A DNA stretch of 64,000 bases from Oscillospiraceae bacterium (GTDB taxonomy: Bacteria; Bacillota; Clostridia; Oscillospirales; Acutalibacteraceae), in contig SVOM01000001.1 in NCBI GenBank assembly GCA_015066405.1, forward strand, positions 40,277 through 104,276, in the 5' to 3' direction. Made by a program: the position numbers and the translations under genes. Shown in pieces: positions 26,681 to 34,622 of the stretch. The notes under the pieces are model-generated. The model ran no database searches and was not told the DNA's origin. It was given only the letters and a program-made list of their open reading frames with translations. Positions within the stretch are counted from its first letter, which is position 1, and each line of letters opens with the position of its first letter.

Positions 26681-26709
26681 TATCCCGCGGCAGTTTGTGC
26701 CGCGGGATA
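26681..26709. terminator. GC-rich hairpin after the major tail gene
   Basis: Perfect 11-base-pair stem TATCCCGCGGC / GCCGCGGGATA with seven-base loop. On the minus (coding) strand it is not followed by a T run, so it may protect the 3' end of the major tail mRNA; on the plus strand GTTTTTATT follows, which would stop antisense transcripts. Confidence 0.6.
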
Positions 26710-26727
26710 TGTTTTTATTGTTTGAAA

Positions 26728-27147
26728 TTAAGCGGGATTACCTACGGTAATATCGCTCTGCAACATCATTGTTGCGCTAAAGGTGAGAGCGCCGTTAATA
26801 GCACCTGCATCCATTTTAACTGCGGGAACGGCATCGAACTGATGTGAAGTACCATCGGGATATTCGAGCTTGAAGGTTGCGGCTGTACCTGCGTCAGCAA
26901 GGCCTTTAAGTACGCGGTAGTTAGCAGTAGCAGAAGAATTGTCATAAAGGAATTTGAAGACAAGGTCGCCAAGGTCGGTGATGCCCGGAACATAGCGTTT
27001 TGTCTTATCGGATAAAACTGTTACGTCAATTTTTTCGGGTGTGCCGCCAAATTCGGGAACTTCCATAAGGTATTCAATTTCGGTAAAATCTGCGGCTGTG
27101 CCGTTTTTGTAATAAAATTTTGTGTTATTTGCAGAAAGTCTGTTCAT
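26728..27147 (-). CDS. Major tail tube protein
   Basis: 139 residues. Contains VPEFGGTPEKIDVTVLSD and the GITDLGDLVFKFLY segment typical of TP901-1/phi13-type major tail proteins of siphophages, with a C-terminal ALTFSATM strand. Polymerises into the non-contractile tail tube. AAGGAG ribosome site. Followed by a stable hairpin, which would suit the high copy number needed. Confidence 0.82.
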   Translation of the reverse strand: MNRLSANNTKFYYKNGTAADFTEIEYLMEVPEFGGTPEKIDVTVLSDKTKRYVPGITDLGDLVFKFLYDNSSATANYRVLKGLADAGTAATFKLEYPDGTSHQFDAVPAVKMDAGAINGALTFSATMMLQSDITVGNPA

Positions 27148-27159
27148 TTTTTTATCTCC

Positions 27160-27372
27160 TTAAACTTTTGTTATAAATTCCACGGGAACGCTGACAAGTG
27201 AGTTATCTTCAAGAATAACAATTCCAACAGGAATTGCTCGGCTTGAATCTTCATCGGCGCTTTGCATGGAAATGTCAATTAAAGTACCATTCTTTTCGGT
27301 ACCAAGGTATTTTTTATCTGCCGGCGACCAATATCGTTCCAACAGACATTTAACCTGAATATTCTCAGTCAT
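27160..27372 (-). CDS. Small hypothetical protein of the tail module
   Basis: 70 residues, no cysteine-rich or membrane segment apart from one cysteine at 9. Acidic/basic mixed, ends in VSVPVEFITKV. Good GGAGG ribosome site and tight spacing (12 bases) before the major tail gene. I do not recognise a family; by position it could be a head-tail joining or tail completion remnant. Confidence 0.65.
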   Translation of the reverse strand: MTENIQVKCLLERYWSPADKKYLGTEKNGTLIDISMQSADEDSSRAIPVGIVILEDNSLVSVPVEFITKV

Positions 27373-27425
27373 TCGGTTTCCTCCGTTCTTTTTAATTTGC
27401 CGTTTGTTTTGAAATATTTTTCCGC

Positions 27426-27644
27426 TTATTCTTCGGTCTCATTTTGCGACAAATCGGTGTCGGTCCGTTCGGGATATATTTCTTTTTCTAACGAACAAAG
27501 CTCACTATAAATGGTAAGGTGTACCGATGCCATACAGCGTTTCAACTTTTTTTCAAAATCCCGAGATAAGCGTTCGCGCTCTCTCTTTATACGGGATGCA
27601 ACTATTTTATTTAGTTCAGTTTGTGTGAAAAGTTTTTCAGCCAT
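27426..27644 (-). CDS. Scaffold-like stub (DUF4355-type N-terminus)
   Basis: 72 residues from the ATG at 27644 with AGGAG; a longer reading from 27680 has no ribosome site. FTQTELNKIVASRIKRERERL is the start seen in phage capsid scaffold proteins of the DUF4355 type, but the protein ends after one helix-rich stretch and an acidic tail. In a module without capsid genes this looks like a vestige or a re-used helix. First structural gene after promoter 27725-27753. Confidence 0.55.
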   Translation of the reverse strand: MAEKLFTQTELNKIVASRIKRERERLSRDFEKKLKRCMASVHLTIYSELCSLEKEIYPERTDTDLSQNETEE

Positions 27645-27724
27645 AAGTAACTCCTTTTTACGTCGGTAGACGGTTTCCATGCGGCTTTTAACGCCTTCAG
27701 CACGTTTCGGGCGGTTTCAATAAT

Positions 27725-27753
27725 AAATAGCAAAAACGCATCGGTTTTGTAAA
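27725..27753 (-). promoter_or_regulatory. Putative alternative-sigma promoter of the tail operon
   Basis: Minus strand TTTACA, 17 bases, CTATTT. The 11-base box GGTTTACAAAA (27745-27755) begins directly after the sigma gene stop codon. The same box and spacing occur upstream of the sigma gene itself (28300-28328). It lacks a TATAAT-type -10. From memory, TTTACA is the -35 used by the TcdR/BotR/UviA sigma group. Confidence 0.65.
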
Positions 27754-27755
27754 CC

Positions 27756-28280
27756 TTAGCGCGATAAAAAATTTTTTAAGGTTTCAAGTCCTTTATTTCT
27801 TGCCTTGTTTACGGCTTGTCTACTTATATGTAGTTTTTCGGCTATTTGCGAATCAGAAAAATCGCATAGGTATCTTAAAATTAAGATTTTTCGTTGTGTA
27901 TCATTTACCTGTTGTAAGCATTGCCGAATAAACAGCTCACTTTCTATGTCGTCTTCCGCTTCGGGTATATCGCAGTTTAACTCACAGTATAAATTTAATC
28001 TGCTATGTTTCCTTTTAAGTATCGCGTAATACTCATTACGCAAACATACTGCTATATACTTTTTGATATCTTCCGAATCATCTTTTTTAAATTTTGATAT
28101 ATCAATTTTAAATAGCAGTTCTACAAGAAATACACTTAGTTCCTGCGTAGCATCACTATCGCCTATACGGCTACCATAGAGAAGTAAAAGTTTATAAAAC
28201 TCATTGTAAATTAAATTAAAATTTTCGGTTTTGTGATTTTGATATTCTTCTATCAGTTTTATAAATTCCCGATTGCACAT
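27756..28280 (-). CDS. Sigma-70 family factor of the UviA/TcdR-like type controlling the tail module
   Basis: 174 residues from the ATG at 28280 (after AGGTGG); an upstream TTG reading is possible. Residues ~15-95 form region 2 (ATQELSVFLVELLFKID, KKYIAVCLRNEYYAILKR); residues ~112-170 form region 4 with a helix-turn-helix (FSDSQIAEKLHISRQAVNKAR). No region 1 or 3, so an ECF-sized factor. Similar factors switch on bacteriocin, toxin and phage genes in Clostridia. Its stop codon touches the promoter of the tail operon, and a matching promoter precedes it, implying autoactivation. No anti-sigma gene is adjacent. Confidence 0.82.
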   Translation of the reverse strand: MCNREFIKLIEEYQNHKTENFNLIYNEFYKLLLLYGSRIGDSDATQELSVFLVELLFKIDISKFKKDDSEDIKKYIAVCLRNEYYAILKRKHSRLNLYCELNCDIPEAEDDIESELFIRQCLQQVNDTQRKILILRYLCDFSDSQIAEKLHISRQAVNKARNKGLETLKNFLSR

Positions 28281-28299
28281 TTCTTCCACCTCTACAAAC

Positions 28300-28328
28300 A
28301 AAAAGTGGATTCATGGGAATTTTGTAAA
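28300..28328 (-). promoter_or_regulatory. Putative autoregulatory promoter of the sigma gene
   Basis: Minus strand TTTACA, 17 bases, CTTTTT, within GGTTTACAAAA (28320-28330). It would give a leader of about 14 bases carrying AGGTGG. The terminator at 28329-28361 lies just upstream and would shield it from read-through. Confidence 0.62.
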
Positions 28329-28361
28329 CCAAAAAAGCAACCCTGATTTATCAGGGTTGCT
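28329..28361 (-). terminator. Terminator insulating the sigma promoter
   Basis: Perfect stem AGCAACCCTGAT / ATCAGGGTTGCT (28336-28361) followed on the minus strand by TTTTTTGG. It ends transcripts entering from the region 28362-28549, either read-through or a leader from an upstream promoter (attenuation). Confidence 0.75.
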
Positions 28362-28549
28362 AATGATTAAATAATGTTAATTATATTTCTATTTTCAACG
28401 CCCAAATTCCTTTTCAACCCCCGTTGTTTTACAAATTTTAACATTTAGGGCTTGTCGAAATTACGCACATTTAGGCATCTAAAATAATTTAATGTGATTT
28501 TCGGGATGAATAACTCCCTATAAGTTCTTTCTACCGTATTAATACAAAA
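28362..28549. other. AT-rich intergenic stretch between dCMP deaminase and sigma gene
   Basis: No credible ORF. Two ACATTTAGG direct copies at 28441 and 28469 and, on the minus strand, two TTGAAA boxes close to the terminator (for example TTGAAA, 17 bases, ATTATT) that could be a weak basal promoter for the sigma gene. Nothing stronger was seen. Confidence 0.4.
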
Positions 28550-28594
28550 AGCAAAATAGAAAAACCTTGATAAACTTTTCGTTTATCAAGGTTT
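28550..28594 (-). terminator. Terminator after dCMP deaminase
   Basis: Stem AAACCTTGATAAAC / GTTTATCAAGGTTT, followed on the minus strand by TTCTATTTTG. Shares its 11-base stem core with the terminator at 19254-19298. Confidence 0.8.
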
Positions 28595-28601
28595 ATGTTT
28601 T

Positions 28602-29090
28602 TTAGAGCTTTAGTTCAACTGTATTTTTGGTTTGCTCGTATTCGCGGTATGTAACGTGGGCGGTATCAAACATCTTCTTTGCCGCTATTGTGGACTCGGT
28701 GTGTGCGTATTTATCGCACATATAAATTATTTCCTTAACACCCGCTTGTATCAGCGCTTTAGCGCACTCATTACAGGGGAAAAGCGTTGTATACACTTTA
28801 CTGTTTTTCAGTGAGCCACCGCCGTAGTTTAAAATAGCATTCAGCTCTGCGTGGCAAACAAACATATATTTTGTGTTAAGCGCATCGCCCTCGCGGTCCC
28901 ACGGGAAAAGGTCATCACTGCAAAAACGCGGCATACCGTTATAGCCAACCGACATAATCTTATTATCTTCGCTTACAATGCAGGCACCGACCTGAGTCGA
29001 TGGGTCCTTACTGCGCTGTGATGATAAGAGCGCGATACCCATAAAGTATTCATCCCAAGATAAATATGTTTCCCTTTTCAGAAGAATCAC
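28602..29090 (-). CDS. dCMP deaminase (ComEB-like)
   Basis: Deaminates dCMP to dUMP, feeding dTMP synthesis. About 162 residues. Zinc site HAE (80-82) and PCNEC (105-109), plus GYNGMPR near 49. The start is uncertain: a GTG at 29090 has no ribosome site of its own, while GAGGTG lies just where a CTG a few codons in could be used. It follows the MFS gene by 17 bases and is the last gene of the HAD-MFS-deaminase operon. Confidence 0.9.
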   Translation of the reverse strand: MILLKRETYLSWDEYFMGIALLSSQRSKDPSTQVGACIVSEDNKIMSVGYNGMPRFCSDDLFPWDREGDALNTKYMFVCHAELNAILNYGGGSLKNSKVYTTLFPCNECAKALIQAGVKEIIYMCDKYAHTESTIAAKKMFDTAHVTYREYEQTKNTVELKL

Positions 29091-29107
29091 CTCGAAACCA
29101 TTTTTTT

Positions 29108-30301
29108 CTATTTTAATACATTTTGTCTATTTATGCAACTATATTTTAAAATGAAGCATAGGGTAACAACAATTATAACGGTGGGGAACACCGATGCTAC
29201 CAAAAATCCGTCCTTTAAGGTGGCGCCGCTTGATATAAGTCCCACAAGCCAAGGACCGAGCGAGCACCCAAGGTCGCCGGCTGCTGCAAGTATGCCAAAC
29301 ATTGGCGCACCGCCGTTTTCAAAACGGGCTGACGCCATACTAAAAGCGCCCGGCCACATAATACTTACCGACAAGCCGCATACCGCGCAAAAAATAACAC
29401 AACCCAAAGCGCTCGGAATAAGTGCGATACCAAGATAACAAACAAGGCAAAGCGCGGCACACAGAAGCATTAAAATATTTATATTTATTTTTTTGCCGAA
29501 AATACCGTAAAGTAAGCGCCCCGCACCCATAAGCACCGCAAACGCGCAAGGGCCTGCCAAATCGCCAACTGCTTTTTGCAGTCCCAAGCCCTGCTCGGCA
29601 AAGGTGGATGCCCACTGAGAAACCGAGATTTCACTAGCCCCCGCTGAGAGCATAAGAATAAATAACATATAGAAAAAAGGCTCTACAAACACCTTATCTC
29701 TGACGCCGCCCTTTTGCTCACTTTCGGGTACGACAATAGGGGCTTTTAAGAAAATAAAAAAATTAACAGTCGGAATTATCGCCCAAAGGGCCGCTACTGT
29801 GCTCCAGTTTTCTCTACCCAAAACCGCAAATAAAACTGTTGTTAAAAGTACCGTCAAAACCTGTCCCCAACAGTAAAAAGAGTGCAAAAAACTCATACGC
29901 GCGGCACTTTTTTTGCCGGGTAAGTATTCTATCAACGGGCTTATGATAACCTCTATCAGTCCGCTTCCCGTAGCGTAAAGAATAATTGATATAACAATTG
30001 CTAGATATGTGTTTGCCATTATTTTCGGCAAAACCGAGAGCGCTATCAGTCCCACAGCGGCGAGTACGTGCGCCGCAAGTGTAGCACCGCGGTAGGTAAG
30101 CCACGGGATGATTTTTATTGAGCATAAATCAACCGCTATTTGCACACAAAAATTTATAACTATAAGTGTTCCGATTTTATCGTAGGACAAGTTATAATCG
30201 GTGTTAAAGGTTACAAATAAAAGCGGCAAAAAATTATTTATTATCGCTTGTACAAAATATCCTATGTAGCAAGCAATACGGGTGCGTAAATATTTATCCA
30301 T
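29108..30301 (-). CDS. MFS transporter (fucose-permease-like)
   Basis: 397 residues with about 12 membrane helices. N-terminal half contains LLFVTFNTDYNLSYDKIGTL and C-terminal half GPCAFAVLMGAGRLLYG, the pattern of sugar/FucP-type major facilitator proteins. Substrate cannot be read from the sequence. Its start overlaps the HAD phosphatase end by eight bases. Confidence 0.85.
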   Translation of the reverse strand: MDKYLRTRIACYIGYFVQAIINNFLPLLFVTFNTDYNLSYDKIGTLIVINFCVQIAVDLCSIKIIPWLTYRGATLAAHVLAAVGLIALSVLPKIMANTYLAIVISIILYATGSGLIEVIISPLIEYLPGKKSAARMSFLHSFYCWGQVLTVLLTTVLFAVLGRENWSTVAALWAIIPTVNFFIFLKAPIVVPESEQKGGVRDKVFVEPFFYMLFILMLSAGASEISVSQWASTFAEQGLGLQKAVGDLAGPCAFAVLMGAGRLLYGIFGKKININILMLLCAALCLVCYLGIALIPSALGCVIFCAVCGLSVSIMWPGAFSMASARFENGGAPMFGILAAAGDLGCSLGPWLVGLISSGATLKDGFLVASVFPTVIIVVTLCFILKYSCINRQNVLK

Positions 30302-30953
30302 TATATTCCTCTATAATTTTAATAAGCTCATTTGGTTCGTTTATTAAATATTTTGCGCCGTTTTGTAACAGTTCATCAGCCGTGCGGAAGCCCCATAAAA
30401 CACCAACGGGCAAAGCACCGCAGTTAACACCTGTTTTAACGTCCATCCCTGAGTCGCCCATAAATATGCACTCCTCAGGTTTAACACCCATTTCTTTCAT
30501 GGCCATAAGTGTAAGCGTTGGATCGGGCTTTGTGGGTATTTCGGGGCGCTGACCAAATACGAATTCAAAGGTATTTGGCAGGGTGTTATTAATAACTTCT
30601 TGTGCAGGACCATCAGCTTTATTCGAAACAACCGCAATTCTAATGCCTTTGTTTTTTAAATCAGCAATAAGCTCTTTTATGCCCTCGTAAACGTAGGTTT
30701 TATCGTTAGAGTGGATTTTATAGTATGCCAAAAATTCTTTATGTACTTTAGATAAAGTTTCCTCATCGCGATTTGACTCGGGTGTCATACGATAAATGAG
30801 TTTTGGTATACCGTTGCCAACAAAATATTTATATTTTTCGGTTTCGTGTGTTGGAAAGCCAAAGCAAGATAGCGCGTGGTTGCTGGCATCCGCTAAATCC
30901 TCAAGAGAATTAACAAGAGTACCATCCAAATCAAAAATTACTGCCTTTATCAT
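30294..30953 (-). CDS. HAD-superfamily phosphatase (phosphoglycolate phosphatase-like)
   Basis: 219 residues. Motif I DLDGTLVNS (8-16), motif II VVSNKAD near 108, motif III lysine in KPDP and motif IV MGDSGMDV, with a small helical cap between I and II. Closest in pattern to Gph-type phosphatases; true substrate unknown. Has its own promoter and leads the operon with the MFS gene. Confidence 0.88.
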   Translation of the reverse strand: MIKAVIFDLDGTLVNSLEDLADASNHALSCFGFPTHETEKYKYFVGNGIPKLIYRMTPESNRDEETLSKVHKEFLAYYKIHSNDKTYVYEGIKELIADLKNKGIRIAVVSNKADGPAQEVINNTLPNTFEFVFGQRPEIPTKPDPTLTLMAMKEMGVKPEECIFMGDSGMDVKTGVNCGALPVGVLWGFRTADELLQNGAKYLINEPNELIKIIEEYNG

Positions 30954-30990
30954 AAAAACGCCCCAAAAACATAACTTAAAATTTTATATA

Positions 30991-31018
30991 ATTATACCAC
31001 TAAAAAGCAGTTTTGCAA
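30991..31018 (-). promoter_or_regulatory. Promoter of the HAD-MFS-dCMP deaminase operon
   Basis: Minus strand TTGCAA, 16-base spacer, TATAAT. Confidence 0.7.
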
Positions 31019-31055
31019 TTGTTTTAGAAAAAATCAACCAAAATAAAAAAAATAC

Positions 31056-31084
31056 TTGCATTATTAAATTATTTGTGGTATTAT
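31056..31084 (+). promoter_or_regulatory. rpmB promoter
   Basis: TTGCAT, 17-base spacer, TATTAT, 35 bases upstream of the L28 start. Confidence 0.7.
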
Positions 31085-31119
31085 ATCATTTGCTAATGCT
31101 AATTAAGGAGGTGCAGACC

Positions 31120-31308
31120 ATGGCAAAATGTGATTTCTGCAACAAACAAGTTACTTTTGGAATTAAAGTTTCCCACTCACACAGACGTTCAAACAGAACA
31201 TGGCAACCCAACGTTAAAAAGGTTAAGGCAATCGTAAACGGTACACCGTGTCGTGTAAATGCCTGCACCCGTTGTTTACGTTCAGGCAAGGTTACCCGTG
31301 CTATCTAA
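31120..31308 (+). CDS. rpmB: 50S ribosomal protein L28
   Basis: 62 residues, starting at the ATG at 31120 behind AAGGAGGT; the much longer open frame upstream is not coding. MAKCDFCNKQ (C4, C7) and ACTRCLRSGKV (C49, C52) give the zinc-binding form. Stands alone with its own promoter and terminator. Confidence 0.96.
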   Translation: MAKCDFCNKQVTFGIKVSHSHRRSNRTWQPNVKKVKAIVNGTPCRVNACTRCLRSGKVTRAI

Positions 31309-31337
31309 TCGGGGTTAATCTTAAACTAAGATAATTG

Positions 31338-31370
31338 AAGCGGTGTGTACATTTGGGCACACCGCTTTTT
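31338..31370 (+). terminator. Terminator after rpmB
   Basis: AAGCGGTGTG / CACACCGCTT stem followed by TTTTT. Confidence 0.85.
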
Positions 31371-31391
31371 ATCTGTAAAGGGGATAGAGTT

Positions 31392-32768
31392 ATGTATGAT
31401 ATTATCATTATCGGCGGTGGTATAGGCGGTCTTATGGCGGCTTACCGCGCAAAGCAAAATTCACCTGATGCAAAAATAATAATAATCGAAAAGGGCTTTA
31501 CTTTAGATAAACGCCATTGCCCTGCGGGACACAACAAAAAATGTATTCACTGTAACGTTTGTAGTATTACAAGCGGATACGCGGGCGCAGGCGCTTTTTC
31601 GGATGGTAAGTTTAATCTCGGTACTGCATACGGCGGTACTATGGGCGATGAGCTCGGCGAAATTACGGCGATGAAATATATCAATGCCGTTGATGACATT
31701 CTCCGTGGCTTTTCGGATGATTACCCCGAGCTTTACAAATCTAACGAGGAACTCAAGCTCAAGTGCTTACAAAATAATTTAAGATTACTTGATATGAATG
31801 TAAGGCATCTCGGCACCGATAAAAACTATTCAACAATGATGAAATTGATTGAGTGGTTGCGGGACAACGGTGTTGAGCTTACCGATTTAACCGAGTGTCT
31901 TGATATTGAAAAAAGTGATGACGGCTATACTGTGTTCACAAAGCGAAAAGGTATTGACAAGGAAATCGGCGGCAAAAACGTTATTATCGCAACGGGCCGT
32001 AGCGGTGCAAATTTTGTTTCCGGTATATGTAATAAATTCGGTATAAAAATTGAGGCAAACTCGGTTGATATAGGTGTCCGTGTTGAAATGAAGGACGCTA
32101 TATGGCGTGAATTTTCCGAGAAAATTTATGAGCCGAAGATACTCTACCGCACCAAAACCTTTGAAGACAGAACCCGTATGTTTTGCTTTAATCAGGGCGG
32201 TCTTGTATCGGCGGAAAATAATGAGGGTGTTATAACGGCAAACGGCCACTCATTTGCGCAAAAAGATAAAAAAACCGACAACTGTAACTTTGCGATTTTG
32301 TCATCAATTCATTTCGCAGGCGACTTTACAAAGCCCACAGAATATGCAATAAATATTGCACGCAATATGAACTTTGCGGGCGAGGGCAATATTATAGTTC
32401 AGCGTTTTGGCGATTTAGTAAGGGGCCGCAGAACAAATGACCACCGTTTATCAGCCAACAGCGTTGTGCCGACACTTAAAGCATTTGCGGGCGATTTATC
32501 AATAGTTATGCCGTACCGCGCGCTTACCAATATTATCGAGACAATTTATGCTCTCGATAAGGTAGCCCCGGGATGTGCTAACGATGATACGTTGCTTTAT
32601 GGCTGTGAGAATAAGTACTATTCAATCAAGCCTGTTCACAACGGCGATTTTGCTGTTATGGACGGAATGTATCTAATAGGAGATGGCTCGGGTATAACCC
32701 GCGGTCTCTCACAAAGCGGCGCTATGGGACTTTACGTAGCTGATAGAATTTTTGGTATAGAAGCATAA
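31392..32768 (+). CDS. Uncharacterised FAD-dependent dehydrogenase (COG2509-like)
   Basis: 458 residues from the ATG at 31392 (after AAAGGGGA). N-terminal Rossmann FAD loop IIGGGIGGL (6-14); then a cysteine-rich segment CPAGHNKKCIHCNVC (~43-57) and GAGAFSDGKF, characteristic of this COG. The C-terminal GDGSGITRGLSQSGAMG is the FAD-closing motif. Substrate unknown in the family. No operon partner: terminators bound it on both sides. Confidence 0.88.
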   Translation: MYDIIIIGGGIGGLMAAYRAKQNSPDAKIIIIEKGFTLDKRHCPAGHNKKCIHCNVCSITSGYAGAGAFSDGKFNLGTAYGGTMGDELGEITAMKYINAVDDILRGFSDDYPELYKSNEELKLKCLQNNLRLLDMNVRHLGTDKNYSTMMKLIEWLRDNGVELTDLTECLDIEKSDDGYTVFTKRKGIDKEIGGKNVIIATGRSGANFVSGICNKFGIKIEANSVDIGVRVEMKDAIWREFSEKIYEPKILYRTKTFEDRTRMFCFNQGGLVSAENNEGVITANGHSFAQKDKKTDNCNFAILSSIHFAGDFTKPTEYAINIARNMNFAGEGNIIVQRFGDLVRGRRTNDHRLSANSVVPTLKAFAGDLSIVMPYRALTNIIETIYALDKVAPGCANDDTLLYGCENKYYSIKPVHNGDFAVMDGMYLIGDGSGITRGLSQSGAMGLYVADRIFGIEA

Positions 32769-32800
32769 AAAGAACGGACTCGAAAGAGTCCGTTCTTTTT
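32768..32800. terminator. Bidirectional terminator
   Basis: AAAGAACGGACTC / GAGTCCGTTCTTT stem with GAAA-type loop and T runs on both strands, between converging genes. Confidence 0.85.
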
Positions 32801-34403
32801 ATAAGAAGCTATATCTAAAGCTTTTTGTATTATTTTCTGCATATTCATAAAGGGCTTTATAAGCTTTATATTTTGGTATGCTAAAGTATTTAATACCCTT
32901 GAAATTCATATTTGAATCAAGCGTTTCTTTGTTGAAGTCGTGTTTAAGCTCTTCCATATTTAGGTTAAAGTAGGTACGGGTATAGTACTGCTTTAAACGT
33001 TCTTTTGCAAGGTCATTAACCGTATAATCATCGCTTTCGGCTAATTTTACAAGATAGGGAACTCCTTCATCCCCTAAATCCGCAATTGCCGAAATGTCGA
33101 TGTGGGGAAGAGATTTATCTACATAGCGGTCATAGTTATATTTTGCGGTAACGGCGTTTACGTTAACTGTGCCTAAAATAAGCAATACTGCCGCGGCGGT
33201 AAACAAAGCTGTTTTTATTACCTTGATTTTAGGTATATAAATGCGAAGCAATAAACTTGTGAATACAATACTTAAAAACACCATAAACGAACTGGTCGTA
33301 AGCCGTAACACCGTCATACCGAACGAGTCTATATACAGCACCATTTTTGATATGGCGGTTGCACTTATAAGAAGTGTAAAAACGGAAATAAAGGTACAAA
33401 GAGCCTTTACGGCGGCATGGGGAGATCCGTTTTTTGATGATAACAGTATGCTTGACAGCACTATTATAAAGTTTATAACAGCGATGGCACAAAGCTCGAA
33501 AAATCCACGCCTTGCATATCCTGACAAGGTAAATTCGTACCCTTCCGGTAGAATTGCGGCAAAAGCACTGAAAAAATAAGCAAGCTGGGAAAACAAATAC
33601 AGTAAGTATGCAAGTGAAACTGCTGAAAGGAAAGAAATTATATATATACTTTCTATTTCGCGTTTTTCAGGTGCTTCTATATCTCTCAGTTTATCTTTCT
33701 TAAGTGAAAGTCCATAAGAAATAACAAATGTTGCGAATATCAAACCAAGTATGGTTTTGGCAGCGGTAGGAATTGAATTACGCACAAGTGTGTCCATCAT
33801 TCCGCTGAATGCAGTATCGGACGAAGCAAGTAGAGGAATTATTACAAAAAGTGCGGGTAGGGCACAAAGCACACCCACAAGTATTTTACCCAGTGTGTTT
33901 TGATTTCCGTCTTTTTTTGAAAAAAAGGATTTTACCGATATAGGCAAATTAAGTATAGCGGATTTTGCAGCACCCAAAATTCTCAATACAGTGCCACCGC
34001 CTTTTTTATGGTTAACAAGTGAATCAAACAATACAAGACATAGTAAAAGTATTTCCACTGCCATAAAAAAACAAACACTGCCGTTGGATGTGGTTATAAA
34101 GGTTACAGTGCCGGCCGCGGCCAATGCGCCGCAAACTACAGCAGTTACGCGCGTGCTTTTAGCATCACGAAAATATATACCCAATACTGATATAAGTAAT
34201 AGGGAAGATAACGTAAAGCCCAAAGCAAAATTTCCGAACAAACCGAATATTACCATAAGAATACAGGAAACGGCGGCCGAGACACAGAATATAATATCGC
34301 GTTTTGTTAATTCAAAGGGTTCTTCTTCAGGGAAGTCATAACACGGGGGTTCTACGGCTTTGTTTTCTAAGGTGGATTCCTGTTTAATCGTGTTTTCTTC
34401 CAT
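32799..34403 (-). CDS. DUF4173 membrane protein
   Basis: 534 residues. An acidic N-terminus, then about eleven hydrophobic segments between 35 and 420 and a soluble C-terminus (~115 residues). The pattern is that of DUF4173/DUF4153 membrane proteins often found with DUF2975 and small HTH proteins in Firmicutes. Function unknown. It follows the HTH gene by two bases. Confidence 0.78.
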   Translation of the reverse strand: MEENTIKQESTLENKAVEPPCYDFPEEEPFELTKRDIIFCVSAAVSCILMVIFGLFGNFALGFTLSSLLLISVLGIYFRDAKSTRVTAVVCGALAAAGTVTFITTSNGSVCFFMAVEILLLCLVLFDSLVNHKKGGGTVLRILGAAKSAILNLPISVKSFFSKKDGNQNTLGKILVGVLCALPALFVIIPLLASSDTAFSGMMDTLVRNSIPTAAKTILGLIFATFVISYGLSLKKDKLRDIEAPEKREIESIYIISFLSAVSLAYLLYLFSQLAYFFSAFAAILPEGYEFTLSGYARRGFFELCAIAVINFIIVLSSILLSSKNGSPHAAVKALCTFISVFTLLISATAISKMVLYIDSFGMTVLRLTTSSFMVFLSIVFTSLLLRIYIPKIKVIKTALFTAAAVLLILGTVNVNAVTAKYNYDRYVDKSLPHIDISAIADLGDEGVPYLVKLAESDDYTVNDLAKERLKQYYTRTYFNLNMEELKHDFNKETLDSNMNFKGIKYFSIPKYKAYKALYEYAENNTKSFRYSFL

Positions 34404-34405
34404 AA

Positions 34406-34612
34406 TTATTCCTCCTTAACGTATTTAATAATATCTCCAGGTTGGCAATCAAGCGCTTTGCAAATGGCTTCTAATGTAGAAAAGCGTATTGCTTTTGCTT
34501 TTCCTGTTTTTAATATAGAAAGATTCGCAGGGGTAATGCCTATTTTTTCGGCGAGCTCTAAGGACGTCATTTTTTTGATGGCCAGCATTACTTCAATATC
34601 AATTTCTATCAT
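34406..34612 (-). CDS. Small Cro/C1-type HTH regulator (YozG-like)
   Basis: 68 residues from the ATG at 34612 (GAGGTGG upstream). SLELAEKIGITPANLSILKTGKA forms the helix-turn-helix (split here at ~17-39), with FSTLEAICKALDCQPGDI completing the fold. Such proteins are regularly paired with DUF2975 membrane proteins. The CGATAATTTA boxes at 35133-35178 are candidate targets. Confidence 0.88.
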   Translation of the reverse strand: MIEIDIEVMLAIKKMTSLELAEKIGITPANLSILKTGKAKAIRFSTLEAICKALDCQPGDIIKYVKEE

Positions 34613-34622
34613 AGTTCCACCT

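Noticed and set aside
30796..31119. Long N-terminal extension of the L28 reading frame
   Set aside because: The ATG at 31120 has AAGGAGGT and a promoter lies within the extension, so the extension is untranslated.
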